Source: Clostridium punense
Lineage (GTDB): Bacteria; Bacillota; Clostridia; Clostridiales; Clostridiaceae
NCBI RefSeq assembly: GCF_017874425.1
Contig: NZ_JAGGLL010000012.1
Location: 1 to 64,000, forward strand
Length of the DNA stretch: 64,000 nucleotides
Direction of reading: 5' to 3'
The stretch's first letter is position 1; the number at the start of each line of letters is the position of its first letter. The notes under the pieces are model-generated. The model was given only the letters and a program-made list of their open reading frames with translations. It was not told where the DNA came from and searched no databases. Below are positions 52,932 through 60,855 of the stretch, piece by piece. Both the position numbers and the translations under genes were made by a program.

Positions 52932-54869
52932 ATGATAAAAGTAACACTTAAAAATGGATCAGTAAAAGAATATGAAAATCCAATATCAGTTCTTGATATT
53001 GCAAAAGACATTTCAGAAGGATTAGCTAGAGTAGCGACTGCTGGAAGTGTTAATGGAGAAACAGTAGATTTACGTTTTATAGTTAGTAATGATTGCGAGC
53101 TTAGCATATTAACCTTTGATGATGAGGAAGGCAGAAAAGCCTTTAGACATACTTCAGCTCATATCCTAGCTCAAGCTGTTAGCAGGCTTTTTCCAACTGC
53201 TAAATTAGCTATTGGACCTGCTATAGATAATGGTTACTATTATGATTTCGATACTGAAAGACCATTTACTAATGAAGACATTGACCACATTGAAGAAGAA
53301 ATGAAAAAAATAGTTAAGGAAGACTTAAAAATAGAATTATTTGAACTTCCAAGAGAAGAAGCTATTGCCTTCATGCAAGAAAAGCAAGAGCCTTACAAAG
53401 TAGAACTTATTCAAGAGCTACCAGAAGGTGCAAAAATTACTTTCTATAGACAAGGTGAATTTGTAGACCTTTGTGCTGGTCCACACCTTATGTCTACAAA
53501 ATCTGTAAAAGCTTTTAAATTAACAAAGCTTGCAGGTGCTTATTGGAGAGGTAATGAAAAAAACAAAATGTTATCTCGTATTTATGGAACTTCCTTTACT
53601 AAAAAATCTGATTTGGATGCACATCTTGAAGCGATGGAAGAAGCTAAAAAGCGTGATCATAACAAGCTTGGAAGAGAGCTTAAGTTATTTACAACTTCAG
53701 AGCCAATAGGTCAAGGACTTCCCCTATTAATGCCAAAGGGTGCTAAAATCATTCAACTACTTCAAAGGTTTGTTGAAGATGAGGAAGAAAGAAGAGGCTA
53801 TGTTCTTACTAAGACTCCAATGCTTGCAAAAAGCGACCTTTACAAGATTTCTGGACACTGGGATCACTATAAGGATGGTATGTTTGTTCTTGGACATGAA
53901 GAAACTGACACAGAAGTATTTGCTCTTCGCCCAATGACTTGCCCATTCCAGTTTATGATTTATAAGAATGATAAGAAAAGTTATAGAGACCTACCAATAA
54001 GATACGGTGAGACTTCTACTTTGTTTAGAAATGAATCTTCTGGAGAAATGCATGGTTTAATTCGTGTAAGACAGTTTACAATATCTGAAGGACACTTAGT
54101 ATGTACTCCAGAACAACTTGAAGAAGAGTTCAGAGGGGTTGTTGATTTAATCAACTTCATGATGAATACTTTAGGAATTCAAGATGATATAACTTACCAA
54201 TTCTCTCTATGGGATGAATCTAGAAAAGATAAATATATAGATAGACCTGAAGAGTGGTATGCAACTCAAGATAAGATGAGACAGATTCTTGATAACCTAG
54301 GTATTAACTATAAAGAAGCTATAGGTGAAGCTGCCTTCTACGGTCCTAAACTTGATTTACAATTTAAGAATGTTCATGGAAAAGAAGATACAATAATCAC
54401 TGTGCAAATTGACTTCTCTCTAGCTGAAAGATTTGGAATGACTTATATCGATAAGGACGGAAAAGAAAAACATCCTTATATCATTCATAGAACTTCTATA
54501 GGCTGCTATGAAAGAACTCTTGCTATGCTTATTGAAAAATATGCTGGTGCTTTCCCTGTTTGGCTTGCACCTGTTCAAGTTAAGGTTCTTCCAATCTCTG
54601 AAAAATACCATGATTATGCTGAAGAAGTTACTAAAGCCTTTAAAAACAAAGGAATTAGAGTTGAAACTGACTACAGAGCTGAAAAGATTGGTTACAAAAT
54701 CAGAGAAGCTCGTAATGAAAGAGCTCCTTATATCCTAGTAGTTGGAGAAAAAGAAGCTGAAAACAGAGAGGTTGCAGTAAGAAGCCGTAAGAACGGTGAT
54801 GAAGGTGCACTTCAACTAGATAGCTTTATTGAAAGAGTATTACAAGAAATAGAAACTAAGGAAAAATAA
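52932..54869 (+). CDS. thrS: Threonyl-tRNA synthetase
   Basis: A class II synthetase of 645 residues with the full domain set: N-terminal TGS domain (about 1-62), editing domain with RHTSAHILAQAV and the CAGPHLMST zinc-like motif (about 63-225), catalytic core with class II motifs (FRNESSGEMHGLIRVRQF for motif 2, HRTSIGCYERTLAMLIEKY for motif 3), and the anticodon-binding domain at the end. GAAAGGAG precedes the ATG. Expression is controlled by the T-box leader directly upstream. It ends 24 nt before a family 1 repeat element. Confidence 0.98.
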   Translation: MIKVTLKNGSVKEYENPISVLDIAKDISEGLARVATAGSVNGETVDLRFIVSNDCELSILTFDDEEGRKAFRHTSAHILAQAVSRLFPTAKLAIGPAIDNGYYYDFDTERPFTNEDIDHIEEEMKKIVKEDLKIELFELPREEAIAFMQEKQEPYKVELIQELPEGAKITFYRQGEFVDLCAGPHLMSTKSVKAFKLTKLAGAYWRGNEKNKMLSRIYGTSFTKKSDLDAHLEAMEEAKKRDHNKLGRELKLFTTSEPIGQGLPLLMPKGAKIIQLLQRFVEDEEERRGYVLTKTPMLAKSDLYKISGHWDHYKDGMFVLGHEETDTEVFALRPMTCPFQFMIYKNDKKSYRDLPIRYGETSTLFRNESSGEMHGLIRVRQFTISEGHLVCTPEQLEEEFRGVVDLINFMMNTLGIQDDITYQFSLWDESRKDKYIDRPEEWYATQDKMRQILDNLGINYKEAIGEAAFYGPKLDLQFKNVHGKEDTIITVQIDFSLAERFGMTYIDKDGKEKHPYIIHRTSIGCYERTLAMLIEKYAGAFPVWLAPVQVKVLPISEKYHDYAEEVTKAFKNKGIRVETDYRAEKIGYKIREARNERAPYILVVGEKEAENREVAVRSRKNGDEGALQLDSFIERVLQEIETKEK

Positions 54870-54892
54870 TTTTTCCAAGTTCCAATAGATTA

Positions 54893-55069
54893 AGGCATCT
54901 GAAAATAAATAACAAGTCCAAGATGTGAAGGCTATTTTGCGTTCACAAGCAAGCTTGTGCCGACAAGGAAACTGGTTCCGCAGATAGTGGGGCTATCAAA
55001 GGGTTCTGTTGACGCAGTATATCACAAAATAGACGAGCAGATTGACTTACTTATTTTTTGAAGATGCCT
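54893..55069 (+). repeat. Dispersed palindromic element, family 1 (long form)
   Basis: A 177-nt copy with intact ends (AGGCATCTGAAAATAAATAA and its imperfect complement at 55050-55069). It carries a 16-18-nt insertion relative to the 160-nt form: the palindrome CACAAGCAAGCTTGTG followed by CCGAC. It lies between the convergent thrS and radical SAM genes. Confidence 0.9.
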
Positions 55070-55086
55070 AATGCTTTATATGTAAT

Positions 55087-55126
55087 AAAATAGGGATATC
55101 CATTTGCGGATACCCCTATTTTTTTG
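55087..55126. terminator. Bidirectional terminator between thrS and the radical SAM gene
   Basis: AAATAGGG.TATCC/GGATA.CCCTATTT stem, with T7 on the plus strand and TTTTATTAC on the minus strand, seven bases before the radical SAM stop codon. Confidence 0.88.
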
Positions 55127-55132
55127 CCTATT

Positions 55133-56002
55133 CTATAATCCTCTAAGCCTTTCATCTTTATAATAGCTATCATTTGTAAGAATATAATCTATTTCTTTTA
55201 GAATTTTATTTTTCTCCTCACTTAATACTCCTCCAAGATTTATATAATTAGAAGCATGGTTGCTTCTAAACACGGTATCTTTGACTTCAATATTCTCAAG
55301 AAATACTTTCATTTCCTCCATAATTTCCCTTGGACTTAGTAAAGAAAACTCACCTGAAGCTATTTTAAATTGTAATTCAGTTCCTTCTTCAATCATTAAA
55401 GTTAAAATTCCTAAATAATTAGGGTTTATGGCATTAATGATATTTGCACTTTCTATGGCATGTTCCACAGTATCTTCTCTTCCACCAAGACCTGAAATAA
55501 GAGTAACTGAAAGAGCTATCCCTGCTTCTCTCACCTTCTTACCAGCTTCAATAATTTCCTTAGAGGTTACCCCTTTATGTATGTCCTTTAATATTTTATC
55601 ACTGCCACTTTCAATACCTAAATAAATTATTCCCAGTCCTTGATCTTTAAGAAATGTAAGTTCTTCGTTACTTTTTCCTAGTATAGACTTAGGTGATCCA
55701 TATACTCCAACTCTCTTACACTCTGGAAATAGTGATTTTATGTTCTGAAGTATAGTTATTAAATCTCCTGTGTTTATAATCAGTGCATCTCCATCAGCTA
55801 AAAAAACTTTTTCGACCCTGGAATATCTCTTTCTTGCCTCCTTGAAATCCTCAATAATTTCCTTTAGAGGTCTAGTTCTAAAAGTCTTATTTTTATACAT
55901 ACTGCAAAAACTGCAGCTATTATGCGAACATCCAATGGTGGCTTGAACTATTAAACTATAGGCTTCACTTGGTGGTCTATATAAGGTTCCTTCATATCTC
56001 AT
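55133..56002 (-). CDS. Radical SAM protein
   Basis: A 289-residue radical SAM enzyme. The iron-sulphur cysteines lie in GCSHNSCSFCSMYKNKTFRTRPLKEI (about residues 25-50), spaced Cx4Cx2C rather than the usual Cx3Cx2C; this spacing occurs in a known group of clostridial radical SAM proteins. The SAM-binding GIIYLGIESGSDKILKDIHKGVT segment and VTLISGLGGRE follow. No B12 or SPASM domain is evident. The substrate is unknown. It is monocistronic; GGAGGATATAA lies before the ATG, and a shared terminator lies after it. Confidence 0.88.
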   Translation of the reverse strand: MRYEGTLYRPPSEAYSLIVQATIGCSHNSCSFCSMYKNKTFRTRPLKEIIEDFKEARKRYSRVEKVFLADGDALIINTGDLITILQNIKSLFPECKRVGVYGSPKSILGKSNEELTFLKDQGLGIIYLGIESGSDKILKDIHKGVTSKEIIEAGKKVREAGIALSVTLISGLGGREDTVEHAIESANIINAINPNYLGILTLMIEEGTELQFKIASGEFSLLSPREIMEEMKVFLENIEVKDTVFRSNHASNYINLGGVLSEEKNKILKEIDYILTNDSYYKDERLRGL

Positions 56003-56188
56003 TTATATCCTCCAATACATATATCATACTTCTTTTTTATAAACTTACTTCATCATTTAATAAACTACTGATGCAGTTAATATGATTTGTAATTAAGAGC
56101 CTCAAAAGTGCTCCATAATAAATAAGTCGATTTTCATCAATTTGTTTAAAATCTATACAAATTACATATTTTACACTGCACTATATAG

Positions 56189-56315
56189 TATCACCTCTTA
56201 TAAGGTTCCATGGTAGAACTTTAACTTGTTCAATATGAATGAAATTCATATTGATAAATCCTTGAGGTAACTAGGGTAGGACTCGTATATAAGCTAAGTT
56301 TTACCCCTGTCTCCC
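56189..56315 (+). repeat. Dispersed repeat, family 2 (reference copy)
   Basis: Contains TATCACCTCTTATAAGG, GGTTCCATGGTAGAACTTT, a short inverted repeat (CAATATGAAT...ATTCATATTG) and a pyrimidine-rich end. The segment 56207-56275 aligns closely with the minus strand of 5163-5233. It occupies much of the 394-nt gap upstream of the DUF3888 gene. Confidence 0.55.
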
Positions 56316-56396
56316 TATATATAAGATTATACATAAAAATACAGTAAAATAAACAAAATAAAAATAGTTCTATTTTATAATATTGGAGGATTTCTT

Positions 56397-56804
56397 ATGA
56401 AAAAATTTATATGCTTTATACTAGGACTTTTTATCCTAGGTTCAAACAATATTAGCTTCAAGAACTTTAACACTAAAACTATAGCCACCATTAGTCAAGA
56501 AGATACTACAAATACTTATGAATTGAGTACCTTTAATGCTCTTGAACCCTTGATTCCCCATATAACTAGTGGTATAAGTTCTTACTACGGAAGAAATAGA
56601 TATATTGATTTTGAAAATGCAAAAGTAATAGACTTTAAACCCTTAAGTGATGATAACAAATACTATGAAGTTACTCTTCAATTAGTTACCTGTGAACCTG
56701 ACCATAAGGGTCCCTATGGGGTAGATAGAATTACTTTAGTCCATGAGTTCGGTAATGTAAAAATTACTAACTTTATTCACATTGCTACTTCTCAGAAAAA
56801 GTGA
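56397..56804 (+). CDS. Exported DUF3888 family protein
   Basis: A 135-residue protein with an N-terminal signal sequence (about residues 3-20). The mature part has LSTFNALEPLIPHITSGISSYYGRNR and DAK-like FENAKVIDFKPL, then YEVTLQLVTCEPDHKGPYGVDRITL, which match my memory of DUF3888, a family of exported Firmicute proteins of unknown function. TTGGAGGATTTC precedes the ATG. It stands alone between divergent and convergent neighbours. Confidence 0.8.
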   Translation: MKKFICFILGLFILGSNNISFKNFNTKTIATISQEDTTNTYELSTFNALEPLIPHITSGISSYYGRNRYIDFENAKVIDFKPLSDDNKYYEVTLQLVTCEPDHKGPYGVDRITLVHEFGNVKITNFIHIATSQKK

Positions 56805-56913
56805 TAAGCTGTGCCTATTTAACATGTATATAAATGATGAGATTCTTTCTTTTCATAGTTGATTAAGATATACTCAAGGTATTTTCGTGTGTTCCATTAT
56901 GGTTTAAATATCA

Positions 56914-56945
56914 TGGTGTTCTTTTGGTTAAAACACCACCTTTTT
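56914..56945 (+). terminator. Possible terminator of the DUF3888 gene
   Basis: GGTGTT/AACACC stem followed closely by TTTTT on the plus strand, about 110 nt after the stop codon. Short stem, hence modest confidence. Confidence 0.45.
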
Positions 56946-56959
56946 AAAAACATTGTAAA

Positions 56960-56999
56960 AGAGCTATAAGAGCAGAATAAATTTTGCCCTTATAGCTCT
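56960..56999 (-). terminator. Terminator after the DUF4349 gene
   Basis: AGAGCTATAAG.GC/GC.CTTATAGCTCT forms a long stem with TTTTAC following on the minus strand, about 160 nt past the stop codon of the DUF4349 gene. Confidence 0.75.
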
Positions 57000-57159
57000 A
57001 AAACTTTCATCCGAAAATTCCAGCTGCTTTATTATTTTGAAATTAAAAGAAGTAACTCTTTCTGATAAATTATTCGTTGATAAAATTAATTATCCATATA
57101 AAATCATCTTAAACTTTACTTCTAATTCAATTAGTTGAATTATACAGCCAATGGGATTA

Positions 57160-58152
57160 CTACTTTTTATTATTAAAAGGATTTTTAAATTTAGTGAATT
57201 TTAAATTAAACTTCCTCTTAATAAATATTACAATTAAAGTTATTGCTCCAATTACTACTGCATAAGGAAGAATTGTAGCAATTAATATTAGGAAGCCTTT
57301 GCATAGTTCAATTAATCCTTTAGTTGAGCTTTTTAAAGCTGTAAGAATTTTTTCACCTAAAGTAACAGGGGTTTTCTCTTCTGGAGTTAGTTCTACAACC
57401 TCTAAAAGATTTATTGAAACTTGAGAGTAACTCACCATGCTTTCTAACTTCTTTAGAGTTCCTGTAAGAGATTCTATTTCGTATCTTAGTTCAGATAAGC
57501 GTTTTTCTAGTTCTATGATATCTTTAAGCTCACCAGATTTTTTTAGAAGGTCTAGGATTCTCTCTTCTTGTATTTTTAAAGTTTTAAGTCTAGCTTCAGT
57601 ATCAAAATATTGGGAAGTTACATCTTCTCCGCTAATGCTTTTTGATATTACATTTCCAAAATTACCAATACCATTTATAAACCCATCAAAAGCATCTTTT
57701 GGCACTCTTGCTGTAATATTAGCATTTCTATTTTCCCTGTATATTGCTTTTCCACCTTCATTATATATTTGCTTACCATTAGTGTTTCCCTGAACATTTG
57801 AACTTTCAACATAGCCCCCCTTTGTTTCAATTTCCTTTAGAATACTATTTAGACTTTCTTCAAATTTTAGAGTTTCTAAAACTGCATTGCCCTTCTTTAT
57901 TATTTTTCTTTCACTATCAACCATTGCCTTATTTTCAGTAGCTTTATCACTACTCGCTGCTGGTTTTTCACCTGGCTTTTGTATTCCAACTCCATTTTCA
58001 CTTTTTACGTTGTCTGAAACCTGATTCTTCTCTAATGCAGCAGCGGGTGATTTAGTACTTGACCCATCTTTCTTACTACCACAACCAGTAAAAATAAACA
58101 CAGATATTAATGCGGTGGCTAAAACCTTAAATAAAAACTTATTATCCTTCAT
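57160..58152 (-). CDS. DUF4349 domain lipoprotein
   Basis: A 330-residue surface lipoprotein. The lipobox is IFTGCGSKK (Cys about residue 24), followed by a low-complexity linker (about 30-80). The DUF4349 region (about 80-270) shows RKIIKKGNAVLETLKF, ANITARVPKDAFDGFINGIGNFGNVISKSISGEDVTSQYFD-type sequence, and a coiled coil (LKTLKIQEERILDLLKKSGELKDIIELEKRLSELRYEIESLTGTL). It ends in a C-terminal membrane span (about 285-315) and a basic tail. So both ends may be membrane-attached. Function is unknown. A GGAGAGAGC site precedes the ATG. Confidence 0.88.
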   Translation of the reverse strand: MKDNKFLFKVLATALISVFIFTGCGSKKDGSSTKSPAAALEKNQVSDNVKSENGVGIQKPGEKPAASSDKATENKAMVDSERKIIKKGNAVLETLKFEESLNSILKEIETKGGYVESSNVQGNTNGKQIYNEGGKAIYRENRNANITARVPKDAFDGFINGIGNFGNVISKSISGEDVTSQYFDTEARLKTLKIQEERILDLLKKSGELKDIIELEKRLSELRYEIESLTGTLKKLESMVSYSQVSINLLEVVELTPEEKTPVTLGEKILTALKSSTKGLIELCKGFLILIATILPYAVVIGAITLIVIFIKRKFNLKFTKFKNPFNNKK

Positions 58153-58551
58153 AAAGCTCTCTCCTTTACTTTTACTACATATAAAAAATTAACTTACATA
58201 TTAACTGATTATTTATGTACAATTATCAAATATTGTTATTATATATACGAAAGATAGTCATAAAAAAGTCATAATTCCCAAATATTTATTTCAGTTTAAC
58301 CTTCAAATTAACTCTAATTTATGCTTTCACACCCATTATCAAATATAGTTATTACTTGTAAATTTTCACATATATTTCAAAAGTCATTAATTACAGCACA
58401 AAACTTGTTGATTTTCTATAGAGATATGCGAGTTCAAACTATTGAAAAAATACAAATTAAAATATCAATGAATTTCCTGATTTAAAAATATAACAACTAT
58501 TGAGTTTTCTTATCTATACAGGACAAATTAAAATTGCTGCATAACCATAAA

Positions 58552-58598
58552 AGCTATGATATTTTAAGTCCCCTAACAATTCTTAAAATATCATAGCT
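58552..58598 (-). terminator. Terminator of the C39-like peptidase gene
   Basis: A perfect 17-bp stem (AGCTATGATATTTTAAG and its complement) with a 13-nt loop, followed on the minus strand by TTTTATGG. The rest of the 472-nt gap to 58153 is A/T-rich and gene-free. Confidence 0.85.
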
Positions 58599-58624
58599 CT
58601 TATTTAATATTTTTATTTAATCTA

Positions 58625-59587
58625 TTACTTATAATAAGATAATGCATGCTTACCCATTGTTTGCCATATAGCTTTAAAGTTTTCTTTTGAAACACTTTTG
58701 TTTTTACTATTATCTAATGGGTCGTTATAGTAGACATTATTCTCATCATACCCTGTAAGTAGCACTGCGTGCTGTGATAAATTAACAGTAATATTTTCCC
58801 CATTACTAACCCATTGTGCTTGCCTTGTTGGTGGTTTAAAATCAACAGTTACCCATACAACCACTGGCCTTTTATCTGCTAAAACCTTCTCAATATCACT
58901 ATAATCAACACCATTTAAGATTAAGGATTTTCCTGGCATGTATTCTTCAACTAAGGGTTTTAAAGGCTCTGGGTATATCGAATACCCTGGGCTTTTCCCA
59001 GTGATATCACCTACAAATCCCACATTAGGATTTCCCCAACTCCCTATTGAAGATCCATTGTAGGTTATTGGGGTAGTATCTTTTTTAACCTTATCTGCTA
59101 AGGTCATTTTATCTACTGAAATATTATTATAATTTAACATCATGGTAAGCGAAGTTATCTCACATCCGTTTTTAAGCTCTGGTAATTGACTAACAACTGG
59201 AATATCTAACAATACAGATTTTGGAGGATTCTTTTTTGCTTGCTCCTCTTCCTTTTTCTTCGCTTCTTCTTGCTGTTTCTTTTCAGCTGCAAGTCGTATT
59301 TCTTCCTCTTTTTTCTTTTTTTCTTCTTCTTTTTTTGCTTCTGCTTCTGCTTTTAGTCTTTCTTTCTCTTCTTTTTCCAACCTCTTCTTTTCTTCCTTTA
59401 ACCTTTTTGCCTCTTCATCAGAATCTGTATATTCTATTTTTCCCTTAAAAGCAATTAGGCTCATATGACTCTTAAGTGCTAAAAGCTTATCATCTTGAAA
59501 TTGGTAAAATAAGAAAGCACCAACTAATACACATACACTAATTATAAGCATAATTGTAGAAATAACCTTCTTCATAGCTTTTGCCAT
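58625..59587 (-). CDS. Membrane-anchored C39-like cysteine peptidase
   Basis: A 320-residue protein: N-terminal membrane helix (about 10-27), a long Lys/Glu-rich segment (about 58-120, repeated KKEEE patterns, predicted single alpha-helix), then a papain-like C39 domain. The catalytic Cys is in LKNGCEITSLTMMLNYN (about 142), the His in SQHAVLLTGYDENNVYYNDPLDN with the Asp (about 277-295). Domain and motifs fit the peptidase C39-like (C39_2) family, whose members are extracellular; the target is unknown. The charged stalk would hold the domain away from the membrane. A family 1 repeat lies 23 nt upstream of its start codon. Confidence 0.88.
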   Translation of the reverse strand: MAKAMKKVISTIMLIISVCVLVGAFLFYQFQDDKLLALKSHMSLIAFKGKIEYTDSDEEAKRLKEEKKRLEKEEKERLKAEAEAKKEEEKKKKEEEIRLAAEKKQQEEAKKKEEEQAKKNPPKSVLLDIPVVSQLPELKNGCEITSLTMMLNYNNISVDKMTLADKVKKDTTPITYNGSSIGSWGNPNVGFVGDITGKSPGYSIYPEPLKPLVEEYMPGKSLILNGVDYSDIEKVLADKRPVVVWVTVDFKPPTRQAQWVSNGENITVNLSQHAVLLTGYDENNVYYNDPLDNSKNKSVSKENFKAIWQTMGKHALSYYK

Positions 59588-59609
59588 CCTACCTTAATCT
59601 GATTTATTT

Positions 59610-59769
59610 AGGTATCTGAAAATAAATAACAAGTCAAAGATGTGAAGGATATTTTGAGTTAGACAAGGAAACAGGTTTCTTAGGTAGTAGCGCTACCTAG
59701 GGGTTCTGTTGACGCAGTATAACGCAAAATAGACAAGCATACTGACTTGTTTATTTTTTGAAGATGCCT
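59610..59769 (+). repeat. Dispersed palindromic element, family 1 (full copy)
   Basis: A 160-nt copy, close to 10325-10484. The central hairpin here reads TAGGTAG/CTACCTA instead of CAGATAG/CTATCTA in the other copy, so one base pair has changed on both strands (A-T to G-C), preserving pairing. It sits directly upstream of the C39-like peptidase gene and downstream of the transporter gene. Confidence 0.9.
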
Positions 59770-59834
59770 TATTACTTTATTATTCGGTATATTACCGAAA
59801 ATCTTTAGTTATGCTTTTGATAAACTAATATAAC

Positions 59835-60749
59835 TTAAGCTTCAACTTCAACTTCTTCTGCCTTATTATCAACGCTCACTTTTTGTGGTTTTGTAACTAC
59901 ATATACAGAATATATTATAATAATCGCTCCAAAAAGTTGCATAATAGTTAGTTTTTCTCCTAGTACTATAAAGCTAAATATAAAAGTAACCACTGGAAGT
60001 AAGTTCATAAATAGAGAAGTAATTTCCACTCCCAATTGCTTCATAGAAAAAGTGTAGGCAAAGTTTGCTGCTGAAGAACATATTATAGCTAAAAATAATA
60101 AATTAAATATTATAGTTCCATTAATCATATTAAACCTTATAGCTTCACCTTTTTCAAAAAGTAAAAAGGGAAATAAACCTAGGGTACCAAAGATAGCTTG
60201 ATATGTTGTTATAGTAATATCTGAATACTTATTAAATAGTGGTTTTGTAAATACCATATATAAACACCACGATACTACACTTCCAAACATAAATATGTAA
60301 CCTAAGGCTGTCCCACTTATAGCATCGTTTCCAATAACAAAATAAACTCCTATAATAGATAAAATAATGCTTCTAATACTTCTTAAGCTTATTTTACTTT
60401 TATATGCAATGGCATCTGAAATTAATGCACCTATAGGTAAGGTAGCTACTATAATGGCAGAGGTGTTTGCAGAAATCCTCATTACACCATTATTTTCACA
60501 CCAAAAATATAAAGTGGTGGCAAAAAATCCAGTGAGAGCCATAAGCTTTAAATCCTCTTTCTTAACCTTTTCTTTATTTGTTTTCATTTTTACTACTATT
60601 AAAATACTAGTTGCTATTATGAATCTTACAACTGCAAAAGCTACTGGAGAAAATGCCTCTAACACTATTTTCATGCTAATGAAAGAAACTCCCCAGAACA
60701 TAATAGTTCCAATCAGTGCCAAATATGCAGTGGTTTTTGTTTTATCCAA
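59835..60749 (-). CDS. EamA-type drug/metabolite transporter
   Basis: A 304-residue membrane protein with ten hydrophobic segments in two five-helix EamA halves: GTIMFWGVSFISMKIVLEAFSPVAFAVVRF in the first and IFMFGSVVSWCLYMVFTKPLFNKYS with VTFIFSFIVLGEKLTIMQLFGAIIIIYSVYVV in the second. Such proteins export metabolites or amino acids; substrate unknown. The C-terminus is acidic (DNKAEEVEVEA). The ATG follows AAAAGAAGGGGTTGGGAGTT. It is transcribed on its own. Confidence 0.92.
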   Translation of the reverse strand: MDKTKTTAYLALIGTIMFWGVSFISMKIVLEAFSPVAFAVVRFIIATSILIVVKMKTNKEKVKKEDLKLMALTGFFATTLYFWCENNGVMRISANTSAIIVATLPIGALISDAIAYKSKISLRSIRSIILSIIGVYFVIGNDAISGTALGYIFMFGSVVSWCLYMVFTKPLFNKYSDITITTYQAIFGTLGLFPFLLFEKGEAIRFNMINGTIIFNLLFLAIICSSAANFAYTFSMKQLGVEITSLFMNLLPVVTFIFSFIVLGEKLTIMQLFGAIIIIYSVYVVTKPQKVSVDNKAEEVEVEA

Positions 60750-60799
60750 ACTCCCAACCCCTTCTTTTCATCTTATAGTTTATTAATATTACAAATATC

Positions 60800-60832
60800 C
60801 AAAGCTAAGAATTTATTTTGTCCTTAGCTTTG
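60800..60832 (-). terminator. Hairpin following the alkyltransferase TAA stop
   Basis: A perfect 10-bp stem CAAAGCTAAG/CTTAGCTTTG begins 24 nt after the TAA at 60856-60858 (minus strand). The tail GATATTTG is only weakly T-rich. Its position fits a gene that truly ends at 60856 rather than at the internal UGA. Confidence 0.55.
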
Positions 60833-60855
60833 AATAAAAGCTTGTTTTATCCTAA

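Noticed and set aside
57437-57793. A 118-residue plus-strand frame opposite the DUF4349 gene
   Set aside because: It lies wholly within a well-supported gene on the other strand and has no family resemblance.
60367-60786. A 139-residue plus-strand frame opposite the EamA transporter
   Set aside because: It is antisense to a clear membrane protein and its composition is the mirror of hydrophobic codons; no ribosome site supports it.
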